From: Paracoccaceae bacterium
Lineage (GTDB): Bacteria; Pseudomonadota; Alphaproteobacteria; Rhodobacterales; Rhodobacteraceae
Direction of reading: 5' to 3'
NCBI GenBank assembly: GCA_021647745.1
Contig: JAKIUB010000014.1
Coordinates: 1-64,000 of the forward strand
DNA length: 64,000 nucleotides
This document shows, piece by piece, positions 8,315 through 15,857 of the stretch. Positions within the stretch are counted from its first letter, which is position 1; the number at the start of each line of letters is the position of its first letter. The position numbers and the translations under genes are program-made. Under the pieces are notes generated by a model. The model searched no databases. It saw only the letters and a program-made list of their open reading frames with translations, and had not been told where the DNA came from.

Positions 8315-10305
8315 CACTCAAACTCCATAATCACCGCGTCAACTGCCATACTGTCACCCGGCGCCGCATTTATTTTGGCCACCACAGCCTTTTTCTCGGC
8401 ACGCAGCACGTTTTCCATTTTCATCGCTTCCACGGTGCACAGCGCTTGGCCCTCCTGCACCTCGTCGCCAACCGCCACATTCAGGCTCACCACCAGCCCC
8501 GGCATTGGGCAGAGCAGCAATTTGGAGGTATCCGGCGCGGTTTTTTCAAGCATATGCTTAGAAAGCTCAAACAGGCGCGGGGTGCGGATGATAACCTTGA
8601 GGTCCGCCCCGCGATGCCGCATTCGGTAGCCGCCGGCAATGGGCTGCACCTTGGCGACCACCATCTCGCCCGAAATATCAATCCGCGCCAGCCCCTCGCC
8701 GGGCTTCCAGCTTGAGGCCACCCGCAACTGGCTGCCATCCGCAAAGCTTACCGTTGAGCCATCGTGATCCGCCTCGATTTTTATCGCAAAATCCTGCCCG
8801 GCCAGCGAGATTACAAAATCCTCGCCCACATGCCGCTCGTGGTTATCCAGACGCCCTGAAACCTGCGCCGCCCGAATTTCCGCCACCCGCATCATCGCCG
8901 AAGCCCCCGCCGCCAGTTGCTTGAGCACCGACTCGGGCAGCGTTGCCCCCTTAAAGCCGTCGGGGTATTCCTCGGCAATGAAAGCTGTGGTGATATCGCC
9001 CGATATGAAGCGCGGGTGGTCCATCACTGCGCTCAGAAACGGCAGGTTGTGGCCAATGCCCTCCAGCTCGAACCTGTCCAGCGCCTGACGCATATCGGCG
9101 ATCGCGGTTGTTCTGTCCGGCGCCCATGTGCAAAGCTTGGCGATCATCGGATCATAAAACATGCTGATCTCGCCGCCTTCAAAAACCCCGGTATCATTGC
9201 GCACCCTGCCCTGCACCTCGGCGGGCGGGCGATACCGGGTGAGGCGGCCAATGGAAGGTAGGAAATTTCGGTAAGGATCCTCGGCATAAACCCGGCTTTC
9301 CATCGCCCAGCCATTGATGCCGATATCGCTTTGCTTGAGCGCCAGCTTTTCCCCCGCCGCCACCAGGATCATCTGCTCGACCAGATCAATGCCGGTGATT
9401 AGCTCGGTCACCGGATGCTCGACCTGAAGCCGGGTGTTCATCTCCAGAAAATAGAAATTCTGCTCGCTATCCACGATAAATTCTACCGTGCCGGCGCTGC
9501 AATAATCCACCGCCTTTGAGAGCGCCACCGCCTCCGCCCCCATTTTGGCACGGGTTTCGGGGGTGAGAAACGGGCTGGGGGCCTCCTCGATCACCTTTTG
9601 CTGGCGGCGCTGGATCGAACATTCGCGCTCATTGAGGTAAATGCAATTGCCGTGTTTATCACCCAGCACCTGAATCTCGATATGGCGCGGCTGGGTGATG
9701 AATTTTTCGATAAAAATCCGGTCATCGCCAAAGCTCGCCGCCGCCTCGTTTTTCGAGCTTTGGAAACCCTCGCGCGCCTCGTCGTCATTCCACGCGATCC
9801 GCATCCCCTTGCCACCACCGCCGGCGCTCGCCTTGATCATCACCGGATAACCGACCTGGCGCGAAATCGTCACCGCCTCGTCGGCATCTTCTATCAGCCC
9901 CATATGGCCCGGCACGGTCGAAACCCCTGCCTCCTCCGCCAGTTTTTTACTGGTTATTTTATCACCCATTGCCTTGATCGCACCAACGGGCGGGCCGATA
10001 AAGGCAATACCCGCCGCCTCCAGCGCTTCGGCAAATTTCGGGTTTTCACTCAAAAACCCGTAGCCAGGATGCACCGCTTCGGCTCCGGTTTCCTTAATCG
10101 CCGCCATAATTTTATCTATCACGATATAGCTTTCGGCAGCGGGGGGCGGGCCGATATACACTGCCTCGTCAGCCATTTTTACATGCAGGGCGTTCCGGTC
10201 CGCATCCGAATAAACCGCCACGGTTTTGATACCCATCTTCTGCGCGGTTTTGATCACCCGACAAGCGATCTCGCCACGATTGGCGATCAGTATTTTCTCA
10301 AACAT
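8314..10305 (-). CDS. pccA: Propionyl-CoA carboxylase alpha subunit (biotin carboxylase + biotin carrier)
   Basis: Carboxylates biotin with ATP and bicarbonate and passes the carboxyl group to PccB, making methylmalonyl-CoA. The 663-residue protein has an N-terminal biotin carboxylase domain (MFEKILIANRGEIACRVI; glycine-rich ATP loop KASAGGGGKGMR; EMNTRLQVEHPVTE), a BT-type middle domain, and a C-terminal biotinyl domain with the biotin lysine in EAMKMENVL near residue 629. I start it at the ATG at 10305 (GAGGGG upstream), which matches the canonical N-terminus, not the ATG eight codons earlier. It overlaps mcm by one base (TGATG). A strong terminator lies only 22 bases upstream, so expression probably uses a nearby promoter or read-through. 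Confidence 0.96.
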   Translation of the reverse strand: MFEKILIANRGEIACRVIKTAQKMGIKTVAVYSDADRNALHVKMADEAVYIGPPPAAESYIVIDKIMAAIKETGAEAVHPGYGFLSENPKFAEALEAAGIAFIGPPVGAIKAMGDKITSKKLAEEAGVSTVPGHMGLIEDADEAVTISRQVGYPVMIKASAGGGGKGMRIAWNDDEAREGFQSSKNEAAASFGDDRIFIEKFITQPRHIEIQVLGDKHGNCIYLNERECSIQRRQQKVIEEAPSPFLTPETRAKMGAEAVALSKAVDYCSAGTVEFIVDSEQNFYFLEMNTRLQVEHPVTELITGIDLVEQMILVAAGEKLALKQSDIGINGWAMESRVYAEDPYRNFLPSIGRLTRYRPPAEVQGRVRNDTGVFEGGEISMFYDPMIAKLCTWAPDRTTAIADMRQALDRFELEGIGHNLPFLSAVMDHPRFISGDITTAFIAEEYPDGFKGATLPESVLKQLAAGASAMMRVAEIRAAQVSGRLDNHERHVGEDFVISLAGQDFAIKIEADHDGSTVSFADGSQLRVASSWKPGEGLARIDISGEMVVAKVQPIAGGYRMRHRGADLKVIIRTPRLFELSKHMLEKTAPDTSKLLLCPMPGLVVSLNVAVGDEVQEGQALCTVEAMKMENVLRAEKKAVVAKINAAPGDSMAVDAVIMEFE

Positions 10306-10327
10306 CAGGCTATGCCCCTCGAAAAAC

Positions 10328-10359
10328 AAAAAAGGGCCGCCCGCATGTGCAGGCAGCCC
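10328..10359 (-). terminator. Rho-independent terminator between small lipoprotein gene and pccA
   Basis: On the minus strand, GGGCTGCC (10359-10352) pairs with GGCGGCCC (10341-10334), one G-T wobble, 10-base loop, followed by six T (10333-10328) and further T-rich sequence. It sits after the lipoprotein stop (10392) and only 22 bases before the pccA start, inside what would otherwise be a pccB-to-mcm operon. Confidence 0.85.
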
Positions 10360-10391
10360 CGTAAGGTATAGTACGCGAAACCGCGGCTATA

Positions 10392-10595
10392 TTAGCAGGT
10401 ATTGGTCTGGTAACAGGCCGCGCCAGCCGCACCGCCAATCGCCGCCCCCGTGACCATATTACCCCCTGTGACACCAGCAATCCCTGCACCAAGCACCGCG
10501 CCCATGCCGGCGGTTTCACCAATGGTTGTGCAGGCCGAAAGCGTAAAGCCTGCCAGTATAAGGGCCGCAAATTTATTCCGAACAATCGAACGCAT
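10392..10595 (-). CDS. Small glycine-zipper lipoprotein
   Basis: A 67-residue predicted lipoprotein. The N-terminal signal (MRSIVRNKFAALILAGFTLS) ends in the lipobox LSAC with the lipid-bearing Cys22. The mature part is a Gly/Ala-rich hydrophobic stretch (GMGAVLGAGIAGVTGGNMVTGA and on) typical of glycine-zipper outer-membrane lipoproteins, ending in two cysteines (CYQTNTC) that could form a disulfide. AGGGAGA lies ahead of the ATG at 10595. It is followed by a strong terminator. Its presence in the propionate gene block is probably positional; no link to propionate metabolism is visible. Confidence 0.8.
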   Translation of the reverse strand: MRSIVRNKFAALILAGFTLSACTTIGETAGMGAVLGAGIAGVTGGNMVTGAAIGGAAGAACYQTNTC

Positions 10596-10704
10596 GATAT
10601 TTCTCCCTGTGGTTCATCTTCCCAAGATGCACGGGCTTTCCCCGTCAAACCAGTCTTTTTTTGAGAACAACACAGCAAGTTGGCGGATTGTCGCGCAAAT
10701 ACTT

Positions 10705-11079
10705 TCACGGCTCCCCCCCTTCAAACATATCGGGAAAGCTCACCTTGGCGCGCTTCACGTCTATCCTGAGCATCGCTTCATAAGAGACTGGATCAAAAGA
10801 ATTTTCGGCCGGCACCACCTCGCGGCCAAAAAACCAGCCAATCCGTCCGGCATCAAGATTTCCCCGCTCAAAGGGCTGGTCGCCAAAAGCCTCCCACAGG
10901 CAGGCCATAAACACTGTGTCAGCTTTTTTATCTATCGCTCGGCGATCCCGAAAGCGCTCGCGCGCCTTTAGCGGTGTCACCCCCCTCGGCGAGGCGCGGC
11001 GGATGGTAAACTGCAAGTCCGAGCCGGGCAAACGCCCCGGAAAGCCGCGATGTTTAAGCATATAAGGCAGGTTGGCCAT
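10705..11079 (-). CDS. Conserved-looking hypothetical protein in the pcc region
   Basis: A 124-residue soluble, basic protein without signal peptide or membrane segment; I do not recognise a family. AAGGAG 9 bases ahead of the ATG at 11079 supports the start. It contains a dense basic region (residues 27-52, RRASPRGVTPLKARERFRDRRAIDKK) and an acidic C-terminus. It lies between pccB and pccA on the same strand, 36 bases after the preceding membrane protein gene and 109 bases before the lipoprotein gene. Coding direction and ribosome-binding site agree with a real gene; function is unknown. Confidence 0.65.
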   Translation of the reverse strand: MANLPYMLKHRGFPGRLPGSDLQFTIRRASPRGVTPLKARERFRDRRAIDKKADTVFMACLWEAFGDQPFERGNLDAGRIGWFFGREVVPAENSFDPVSYEAMLRIDVKRAKVSFPDMFEGGEP

Positions 11080-11115
11080 ATCAGGCGCTCCTTTTCAGGG
11101 GCGCAGATGGCCCGT

Positions 11116-11358
11116 TCAGTCGTCGTCCTTGCCCAGATTCATCACCGCGATAGCGGCCGAAACGCCGCCAAAAGTCAGCGCAGTCTGGAAAAATAAGATA
11201 AAGGTGGCAATACCGCTTTCGTCGCGCGCCAGCATATCGCCCACCCCGAGAAAATTGCTCCAGATGATGGCGAATACAAAGATCACGCCAATGGCAATAC
11301 CATTTGCGGTGTGAAATATCAAAAAGCGCACCAGCTTGGGTGGATCGGGGAGTTTCAT
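11116..11358 (-). CDS. Small two-helix membrane protein
   Basis: An 80-residue protein with two predicted membrane helices (about residues 10-32 and 46-70) and a charged C-terminal tail (GKDDD). I use the ATG at 11358 (MKLPDPPKLVRF) because AAGG lies about 8 bases upstream; a longer frame starting at 11403 adds a basic, poorly convincing extension. It lies in the row of small genes between pccB and pccA. No family recognised. Confidence 0.65.
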   Translation of the reverse strand: MKLPDPPKLVRFLIFHTANGIAIGVIFVFAIIWSNFLGVGDMLARDESGIATFILFFQTALTFGGVSAAIAVMNLGKDDD

Positions 11359-11436
11359 CGGCTTGGCCTTTATGTGTGGCCATAAGATACGCCGATTTTT
11401 CAAAGGTGCAAGAGGGGGGAGTTGTCGCAGACATAT

Positions 11437-12225
11437 TCACGCCTCCTCCACCGGACCAATTTCAAGGCACAGGTTCTTGACCCGCTGAAACCTGAAACCC
11501 GACCACGTGTAAACATTCAACAGAGGCAGGCCCAGCGCCCGCTCCAATGAAATTTCAATCGTCGCAGCATCTTCGACGAGGAAGGATTCGATTTGCCTGG
11601 GTGGTGATTGCAATACCATCTCGCACACATCCTTGAAAGGGAACCCGTCGCGATTGGCCGGACCAGCCCCCCGCCACCGAAACCCCAAGCGCAAGTTTCC
11701 GCCCCCCGAAAGCTCACTAAACTGTGCCGTAGCAATGCGCCAATCCTCCAGCGGAGGCTCTAAATACGGGGCCAGACTGCAACTGTTGCTATCATAATCC
11801 ATCTGCAAATCTTCAGCATCTCTGAACCGATATAAGAACCGACCGCCCCGCACAAAGCTGACTGTAATTTCCCCAATTGGCGCGGCGCGGTTTCGATTGC
11901 CAAATACCCCTTTGGTATTTCTCGCCATGTTGCAAACGGCCAGGGCAATGCCAGCCATGGCTTCAGCGCTATCTGCTTTGGGCCAGTCAACAAAAATTCT
12001 TTTCTGGTAAGTCTCCATCTCTTCAGACCACACCAAAGCCCCCATATAAACTGGGATGCTCGCCCCATCTGGCAAGTTCGCGGCACCAATCTGCTTCAGA
12101 GGTGGGTATTTAAGGTATACCCCGAAGCCACCCACAAATACGGCCATGATGGACAAGAATATGATCTTGGCCTTCAAGCTTACCCCGCTAGGGGGGGGCG
12201 GGCGGTCTTTGATTTGGTTCTCCAT
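11437..12225 (-). CDS. Single-pass membrane-anchored hypothetical protein
   Basis: A 262-residue protein of unknown function. A short cytoplasmic N-terminus (MENQIKDRPPPPSGV) precedes one membrane helix (about residues 18-38) and a large probably periplasmic domain with conserved-looking Cys and Trp residues. The start at 12225 has AGGGCC upstream, and the gene begins 11 bases after the pccB stop, so it is likely cotranscribed with pccB. The codons for the proline run contain eight consecutive C (plus-strand G run at 12191-12198), a possible slippage site close to the start. No enzymatic motif seen. Confidence 0.7.
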   Translation of the reverse strand: MENQIKDRPPPPSGVSLKAKIIFLSIMAVFVGGFGVYLKYPPLKQIGAANLPDGASIPVYMGALVWSEEMETYQKRIFVDWPKADSAEAMAGIALAVCNMARNTKGVFGNRNRAAPIGEITVSFVRGGRFLYRFRDAEDLQMDYDSNSCSLAPYLEPPLEDWRIATAQFSELSGGGNLRLGFRWRGAGPANRDGFPFKDVCEMVLQSPPRQIESFLVEDAATIEISLERALGLPLLNVYTWSGFRFQRVKNLCLEIGPVEEA

Positions 12226-12236
12226 AATTACGGGCC

Positions 12237-13769
12237 CTATAGCGGAATGTTATCGTGTTTTTTCCACGGGTTGGTGAGTTTTTTATTGCGCAAGCTTGCA
12301 AAAGCCCGCGCCACCCGTTTCCTCGTGTTGCGCGGCATGATCACCTCGTCAATAAAGCCGCGCTCGGCGGCCTTGAAGGGGCTGGCGAAATTGGCTTCGT
12401 AATCCTTGGTCAGGGTCGCGATCTTATCGGTGTCGCCCAGATCAGCGCGGTGGATAATCTCCACCGCCCCCGCCGCGCCCATCACGGCGATCTGGGCGCT
12501 TGGCCACGCGTAGTTAAAATCGCCCCGCAGGTGCTTGGAGGCCATCACATCATAGGCGCCGCCGTAAGCCTTGCGGGTGATCACCGTCACCTTGGGCACC
12601 GTGGCCTCGCCATAAGCAAACAAAAGCTTGGCCCCGTGCTTGATCACCCCGCCATATTCCTGCGCGGTGCCGGGCAGAAAGCCGGGCACATCCACGAAGG
12701 TCAGGATCGGAATTTCGAACGCATCACAAAAGCGCACAAAGCGGGCGGCCTTGCGCGAGCTGTCAATATCCAAGCACCCCGCCAGCACCATCGGCTGGTT
12801 GGCCACCACACCCACCGTGCGCCCCTCAAGCCGGATAAACCCCGTCAGGATATTCTTGGCAAAATCTGCCTGAATCTCGAAAAAATCGCCCTCGTCGGCG
12901 GTCTTGCGGATCAGCTCATGCATATCGTAGGGGGTATTCGGGTTGTCCGGCACCAGCGTATCGAGGCTCTCTTCCACCCGATCATGAGCATCAAAAAATG
13001 GCCGTTCGGGGGGCTTTTCCCGGTTGTTAAGCGGCAAAAAGTCAACCAAGCGGCGGACCTCTATCAACGCCTCGATGTCGTTGTCAAAAGCGCCATCCGC
13101 GACCGAAGATTTACTGGTATGGGTCTTGGCACCGCCCAGCTCTTCGGCGGTAACCACTTCATTCGTCACGGTTTTTACCACGTCAGGGCCGGTAACAAAC
13201 ATATAAGAGCTATCGCGCACCATAAAAATAAAGTCGGTAATCGCAGGCGAATAAACCGCGCCACCCGCGCATGGTCCCATAATGACGCTGATCTGCGGGA
13301 TCACCCCGCTGGCCTCGATATTTTTCTGAAACACATCGGCATAGCCGCCAAGCGCATCCACGCCCTCTTGAATACGTGCCCCGCCTGAGTCATTCAACCC
13401 AATCAACGGCGCGCCGTTTTTCATCGCCATATCGGCCACCTTGACGATTTTTTGCGCATGTGTGGCCGAAAGAGAACCACCCAGCACGGTGAAATCCTGC
13501 GAAAAAACATAAACCATGCGGCCATTGATCGTGCCCCAGCCCGTCACCACGCCATCACCGGGGTATTTTTGTTTTTCCATGCCAAAATCGGTGCAGCGAT
13601 GAGCAACAAACATGTCAAACTCCTCAAAGCTGCCAGAATCAAGCAATACCTCAAGCCGTTCGCGCGCGGTCAGTTTGCCTTTGGAGTGCTGCACATCGAT
13701 GCGGCGCTGTCCCCCGCCCAGCCTGGCTTCGGCACGGCGGGTTTCAAGCTGTTCGAGTATGGTTTGCAT
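12237..13769 (-). CDS. pccB: Propionyl-CoA carboxylase beta subunit (carboxyltransferase)
   Basis: Transfers the carboxyl group from biotin-PccA to propionyl-CoA. The 510-residue protein has the two crotonase-like halves of the acyl-CoA carboxyltransferase family, with GGSLSATHAQKIVKVADMA and GGARIQEGVDALGGYA in the first half and DVPGFLPGTAQEYGGVIKHGAKLLFAYGEATVPKVTVI in the second. Length fits the PccB family (about 510). GGGAGG lies just ahead of the ATG at 13769. It is divergent from the regulator pccR and heads the minus-strand pcc block; the operator at 13832-13847 lies 63-78 bases upstream of its start. Confidence 0.97.
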   Translation of the reverse strand: MQTILEQLETRRAEARLGGGQRRIDVQHSKGKLTARERLEVLLDSGSFEEFDMFVAHRCTDFGMEKQKYPGDGVVTGWGTINGRMVYVFSQDFTVLGGSLSATHAQKIVKVADMAMKNGAPLIGLNDSGGARIQEGVDALGGYADVFQKNIEASGVIPQISVIMGPCAGGAVYSPAITDFIFMVRDSSYMFVTGPDVVKTVTNEVVTAEELGGAKTHTSKSSVADGAFDNDIEALIEVRRLVDFLPLNNREKPPERPFFDAHDRVEESLDTLVPDNPNTPYDMHELIRKTADEGDFFEIQADFAKNILTGFIRLEGRTVGVVANQPMVLAGCLDIDSSRKAARFVRFCDAFEIPILTFVDVPGFLPGTAQEYGGVIKHGAKLLFAYGEATVPKVTVITRKAYGGAYDVMASKHLRGDFNYAWPSAQIAVMGAAGAVEIIHRADLGDTDKIATLTKDYEANFASPFKAAERGFIDEVIMPRNTRKRVARAFASLRNKKLTNPWKKHDNIPL

Positions 13770-13831
13770 GGGGCCTCCCTGAGGGTTTTCATAGCAGCTT
13801 AGGCCAATAAAAGCTTATGTGAAAGCGAGGA

Positions 13832-13847
13832 TTGGCAAATTTGCAAA
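13832..13847. promoter_or_regulatory. Putative PccR operator A (two abutting octamers)
   Basis: TTGGCAAA (13832-13839) is followed directly by TTTGCAAA (13840-13847). From memory, the related regulator PccR of Rhodobacter sphaeroides is reported to use TTTGCAAA-type half-sites, which fits; the spacing there is different, so this is an inference. The site lies in the pccB-pccR divergent region, over the pccR -35 element. Confidence 0.6.
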
Positions 13848-13859
13848 TTTATGTATAGT
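13832..13859 (+). promoter_or_regulatory. Predicted promoter of pccR overlapped by operator A
   Basis: TTGGCA (13832-13837, 5/6 match to -35) and TATAGT (13854-13859, 5/6 match to -10) are 16 bases apart and point toward pccR, giving a start near 13866 and a leader of about 31 bases. The -35 element is embedded in the octamer pair TTGGCAAA-TTTGCAAA (13832-13847), so a bound regulator would cover it. Confidence 0.6.
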
Positions 13860-13871
13860 CAGATCAGTATT

Positions 13872-13887
13872 TTTGCGAATTTGCGAA
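13872..13887. promoter_or_regulatory. Putative PccR operator B (perfect tandem octamer)
   Basis: TTTGCGAA occurs twice in a row (13872-13879 and 13880-13887). It starts exactly 40 bases after operator A, close to four helical turns, and lies between the predicted pccR transcription start and the ATG at 13897, touching the ribosome-binding site AAAGG. It could block initiation or allow cooperative binding with operator A. Confidence 0.55.
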
Positions 13888-13896
13888 AGGCACGTC

Positions 13897-15291
13897 ATGG
13901 CAACCCAAAAACTATACGCCGGTGTAAAGCTGCGCGAAGTGCGCCAAAAGCGAGGATTGACCCAAAAGACCTTTGCCGAAAAACTGGGCATTTCACTTTC
14001 ATACCTTAACCAGATGGAAAACAACCACCGCCCGATTTCAGCCACCGTGGTGCTGGCCATGGCGCAGGAATTCGGCTTTGATGTCACCGAGCTTTCCGTG
14101 GCCGAGGCCGATCGCATGGTGGTGGACATGCGCGAAGCCCTCGCCGATCCGCTATTTGGCGACCCTCCGCCGCTGGAAGACCTGCAACTCACCGCCTCCA
14201 ACGCACCAGCGCTGGCCCGCGCCTTTCTCAACCTGCACCGCGCTCACCGCCACGCCCAGGACCGCCTTGCTTCGTTAAACGAAGCCTTGGGCCATGAAAG
14301 CACCACCCTTGACCCCCAACCATGGGAAGAGGTGCGCGATTTCTTCCATTATTGCGACAATTATATCGACGCCGTTGATCGCGCTGCCGAAAGTTTTGCC
14401 AGCCGCACGGGCCTTGGCAATGGCACCCATATAGCCCTGCTTGAGCGCCACCTTTCACGCCAACACGGGATAGAGCTGCGTTTTCAAAAAACCACCCTGC
14501 GCCAGTTTGAAAACAATATCCTTGGCATAAGAGCAGATGCCCCCAAATCAACCCAAGCCTTTCAGATCGCCCATCAAATTGCGCTGATAGAGCATGAGGT
14601 CCTGCTGGAATCCACGCTGGATTTTGCCAAATTCGTCACACCACAAGCCCGTGCGATTTGCAAAATCGGCCTCGCGAATTACTTTGCAGGTGCCGCCCTG
14701 CTGCCCTACGGCCTGTTTTTGGCCGCCGCGCAATCCCTGCGCCATGATCTCGACCTGCTGGCCGAACGATTCGGTGCCAGTATCGAGCAGGTGGCGCACA
14801 GGCTTTCAACCCTACAACGGGCGGGGGCAAAAGGTGTGCCGTTTTTCTTTGTCCGTGTTGATCAGGCGGGCACCATTACCAAGCGCCATTCGGCCACGCG
14901 GCTGCAATTCGCCCGTTTTGGCGGAGCCTGCCCGCTGTGGAATGTGCATCGTGCCTTCGAAACCCCGACGCGATATCTGCGCCAACTGGCCGAAACGCCG
15001 GACGGACGGCAGTATTTTTGCCTCGCCAAGGATATCACCAAGCCCGGCGGTGCTTATGGCGCGCCCAAGCCGCGCTTTGCCATTGGCCTTGGCTGCGAGG
15101 TGAGCCACGCCAAATCCCTTGTCTATGCGGATGATTTTGATCTCGAAAATAGCGCTGCCTTTGAGCCAATCGGCATTTCCTGCCGAATTTGCGAGCGCAA
15201 AACCTGCCACCAGCGCGCGGTGCCGCCACTGGCCAAACCGCTGCATATCAACCCGATGCAGCGCGGCACCCTCCCCTATGAAATTGGTTGA
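13897..15291 (+). CDS. pccR: Short-chain fatty acyl-CoA regulator (ScfR family, PccR type)
   Basis: Transcription factor expected to sense propionyl-CoA or related acyl-CoA and control the propionate genes. The 464-residue protein has an N-terminal XRE-type helix-turn-helix (residues about 8-62, with LREVRQKRGLTQKTFAEKLGIS and SYLNQMENNHRPIS), a central domain with the FHYCDNYID region, and the family's C-terminal region ending in a cysteine cluster CRICERKTCHQRA. The ATG at 13897 (MATQKLYAGVKLR) has AAAGG upstream; an earlier ATG at 13819 would translate through the operators and promoter and is rejected. Divergent from pccB. Likely autoregulated through operators A and B. Confidence 0.92.
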   Translation: MATQKLYAGVKLREVRQKRGLTQKTFAEKLGISLSYLNQMENNHRPISATVVLAMAQEFGFDVTELSVAEADRMVVDMREALADPLFGDPPPLEDLQLTASNAPALARAFLNLHRAHRHAQDRLASLNEALGHESTTLDPQPWEEVRDFFHYCDNYIDAVDRAAESFASRTGLGNGTHIALLERHLSRQHGIELRFQKTTLRQFENNILGIRADAPKSTQAFQIAHQIALIEHEVLLESTLDFAKFVTPQARAICKIGLANYFAGAALLPYGLFLAAAQSLRHDLDLLAERFGASIEQVAHRLSTLQRAGAKGVPFFFVRVDQAGTITKRHSATRLQFARFGGACPLWNVHRAFETPTRYLRQLAETPDGRQYFCLAKDITKPGGAYGAPKPRFAIGLGCEVSHAKSLVYADDFDLENSAAFEPIGISCRICERKTCHQRAVPPLAKPLHINPMQRGTLPYEIG

Positions 15292-15335
15292 TTGCCGCCG
15301 CAGGGCCACGCTAAGGTAACGAAAAAGGGAATACC

Positions 15336-15848
15336 ATGGAACTGACCGGAAGCCGCATCATAAAGGCCAGCCGCGCGGAGGTTTGGCAGGCGCTAAATGA
15401 CCCAGAGGTGCTCAAAGCCGCCATCCCCGGCTGCACGGAGCTGACCCGCGATGCGGATGGCGGCTTTAGCGCCGTTGTCACCCAAAAGGTTGGCCCGGTG
15501 AAGGCGACCTTCAAAGGCGCTGTGACCCTAAGCGATATTGTGGAGCTGGAAAGCTATACGATTAGCGGTGAAGGCAAAGGCGGCGCAGCAGGCTTTGCCA
15601 AGGGCGGGGCCAAGGTGCGGCTGGTGGATGTGGAAGGTGGCACCGAGCTTTTTTATGAGGTCGAGGCGCGCGTGGGCGGCAAGCTCGCGCAGCTCGGCTC
15701 GCGGCTGGTGGATGGCTTTGCCAAAAAGATGGCCGACAAGTTTTTCGCCAATTTTCAGGCCGCTCTGGAGGGGTCGGAGGCCGAAGCACCAGCAGTGGCC
15801 CAGAAAAAAGGTTTCTGGCAATGGCTGCTGGCATTGTTCAAAAAGTAG
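15336..15848 (+). CDS. CoxG-like SRPBCC protein
   Basis: A 170-residue protein of the carbon monoxide dehydrogenase subunit G (CoxG) family, with a START/SRPBCC fold (residues 1-145) containing the family pattern ASRAEVWQALNDPEVLKAAIPGCTEL and VGPVKATFKGAVTL, then a short Ala/Lys linker and a C-terminal hydrophobic anchor (KGFWQWLLALFKK). CoxG proteins recruit or help mature molybdenum hydroxylases at the membrane. No cox or xanthine-dehydrogenase genes adjoin it here, so its partner is unknown. It lies 44 bases after pccR on the same strand and converges on the next gene. Confidence 0.85.
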   Translation: MELTGSRIIKASRAEVWQALNDPEVLKAAIPGCTELTRDADGGFSAVVTQKVGPVKATFKGAVTLSDIVELESYTISGEGKGGAAGFAKGGAKVRLVDVEGGTELFYEVEARVGGKLAQLGSRLVDGFAKKMADKFFANFQAALEGSEAEAPAVAQKKGFWQWLLALFKK

Positions 15849-15857
15849 GAGCCCCTC

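Noticed and set aside
12255..13388. 377-codon plus-strand frame opposite pccB
   Set aside because: Antisense shadow of a high-GC codon pattern; His/Arg-rich composition typical of such shadows.
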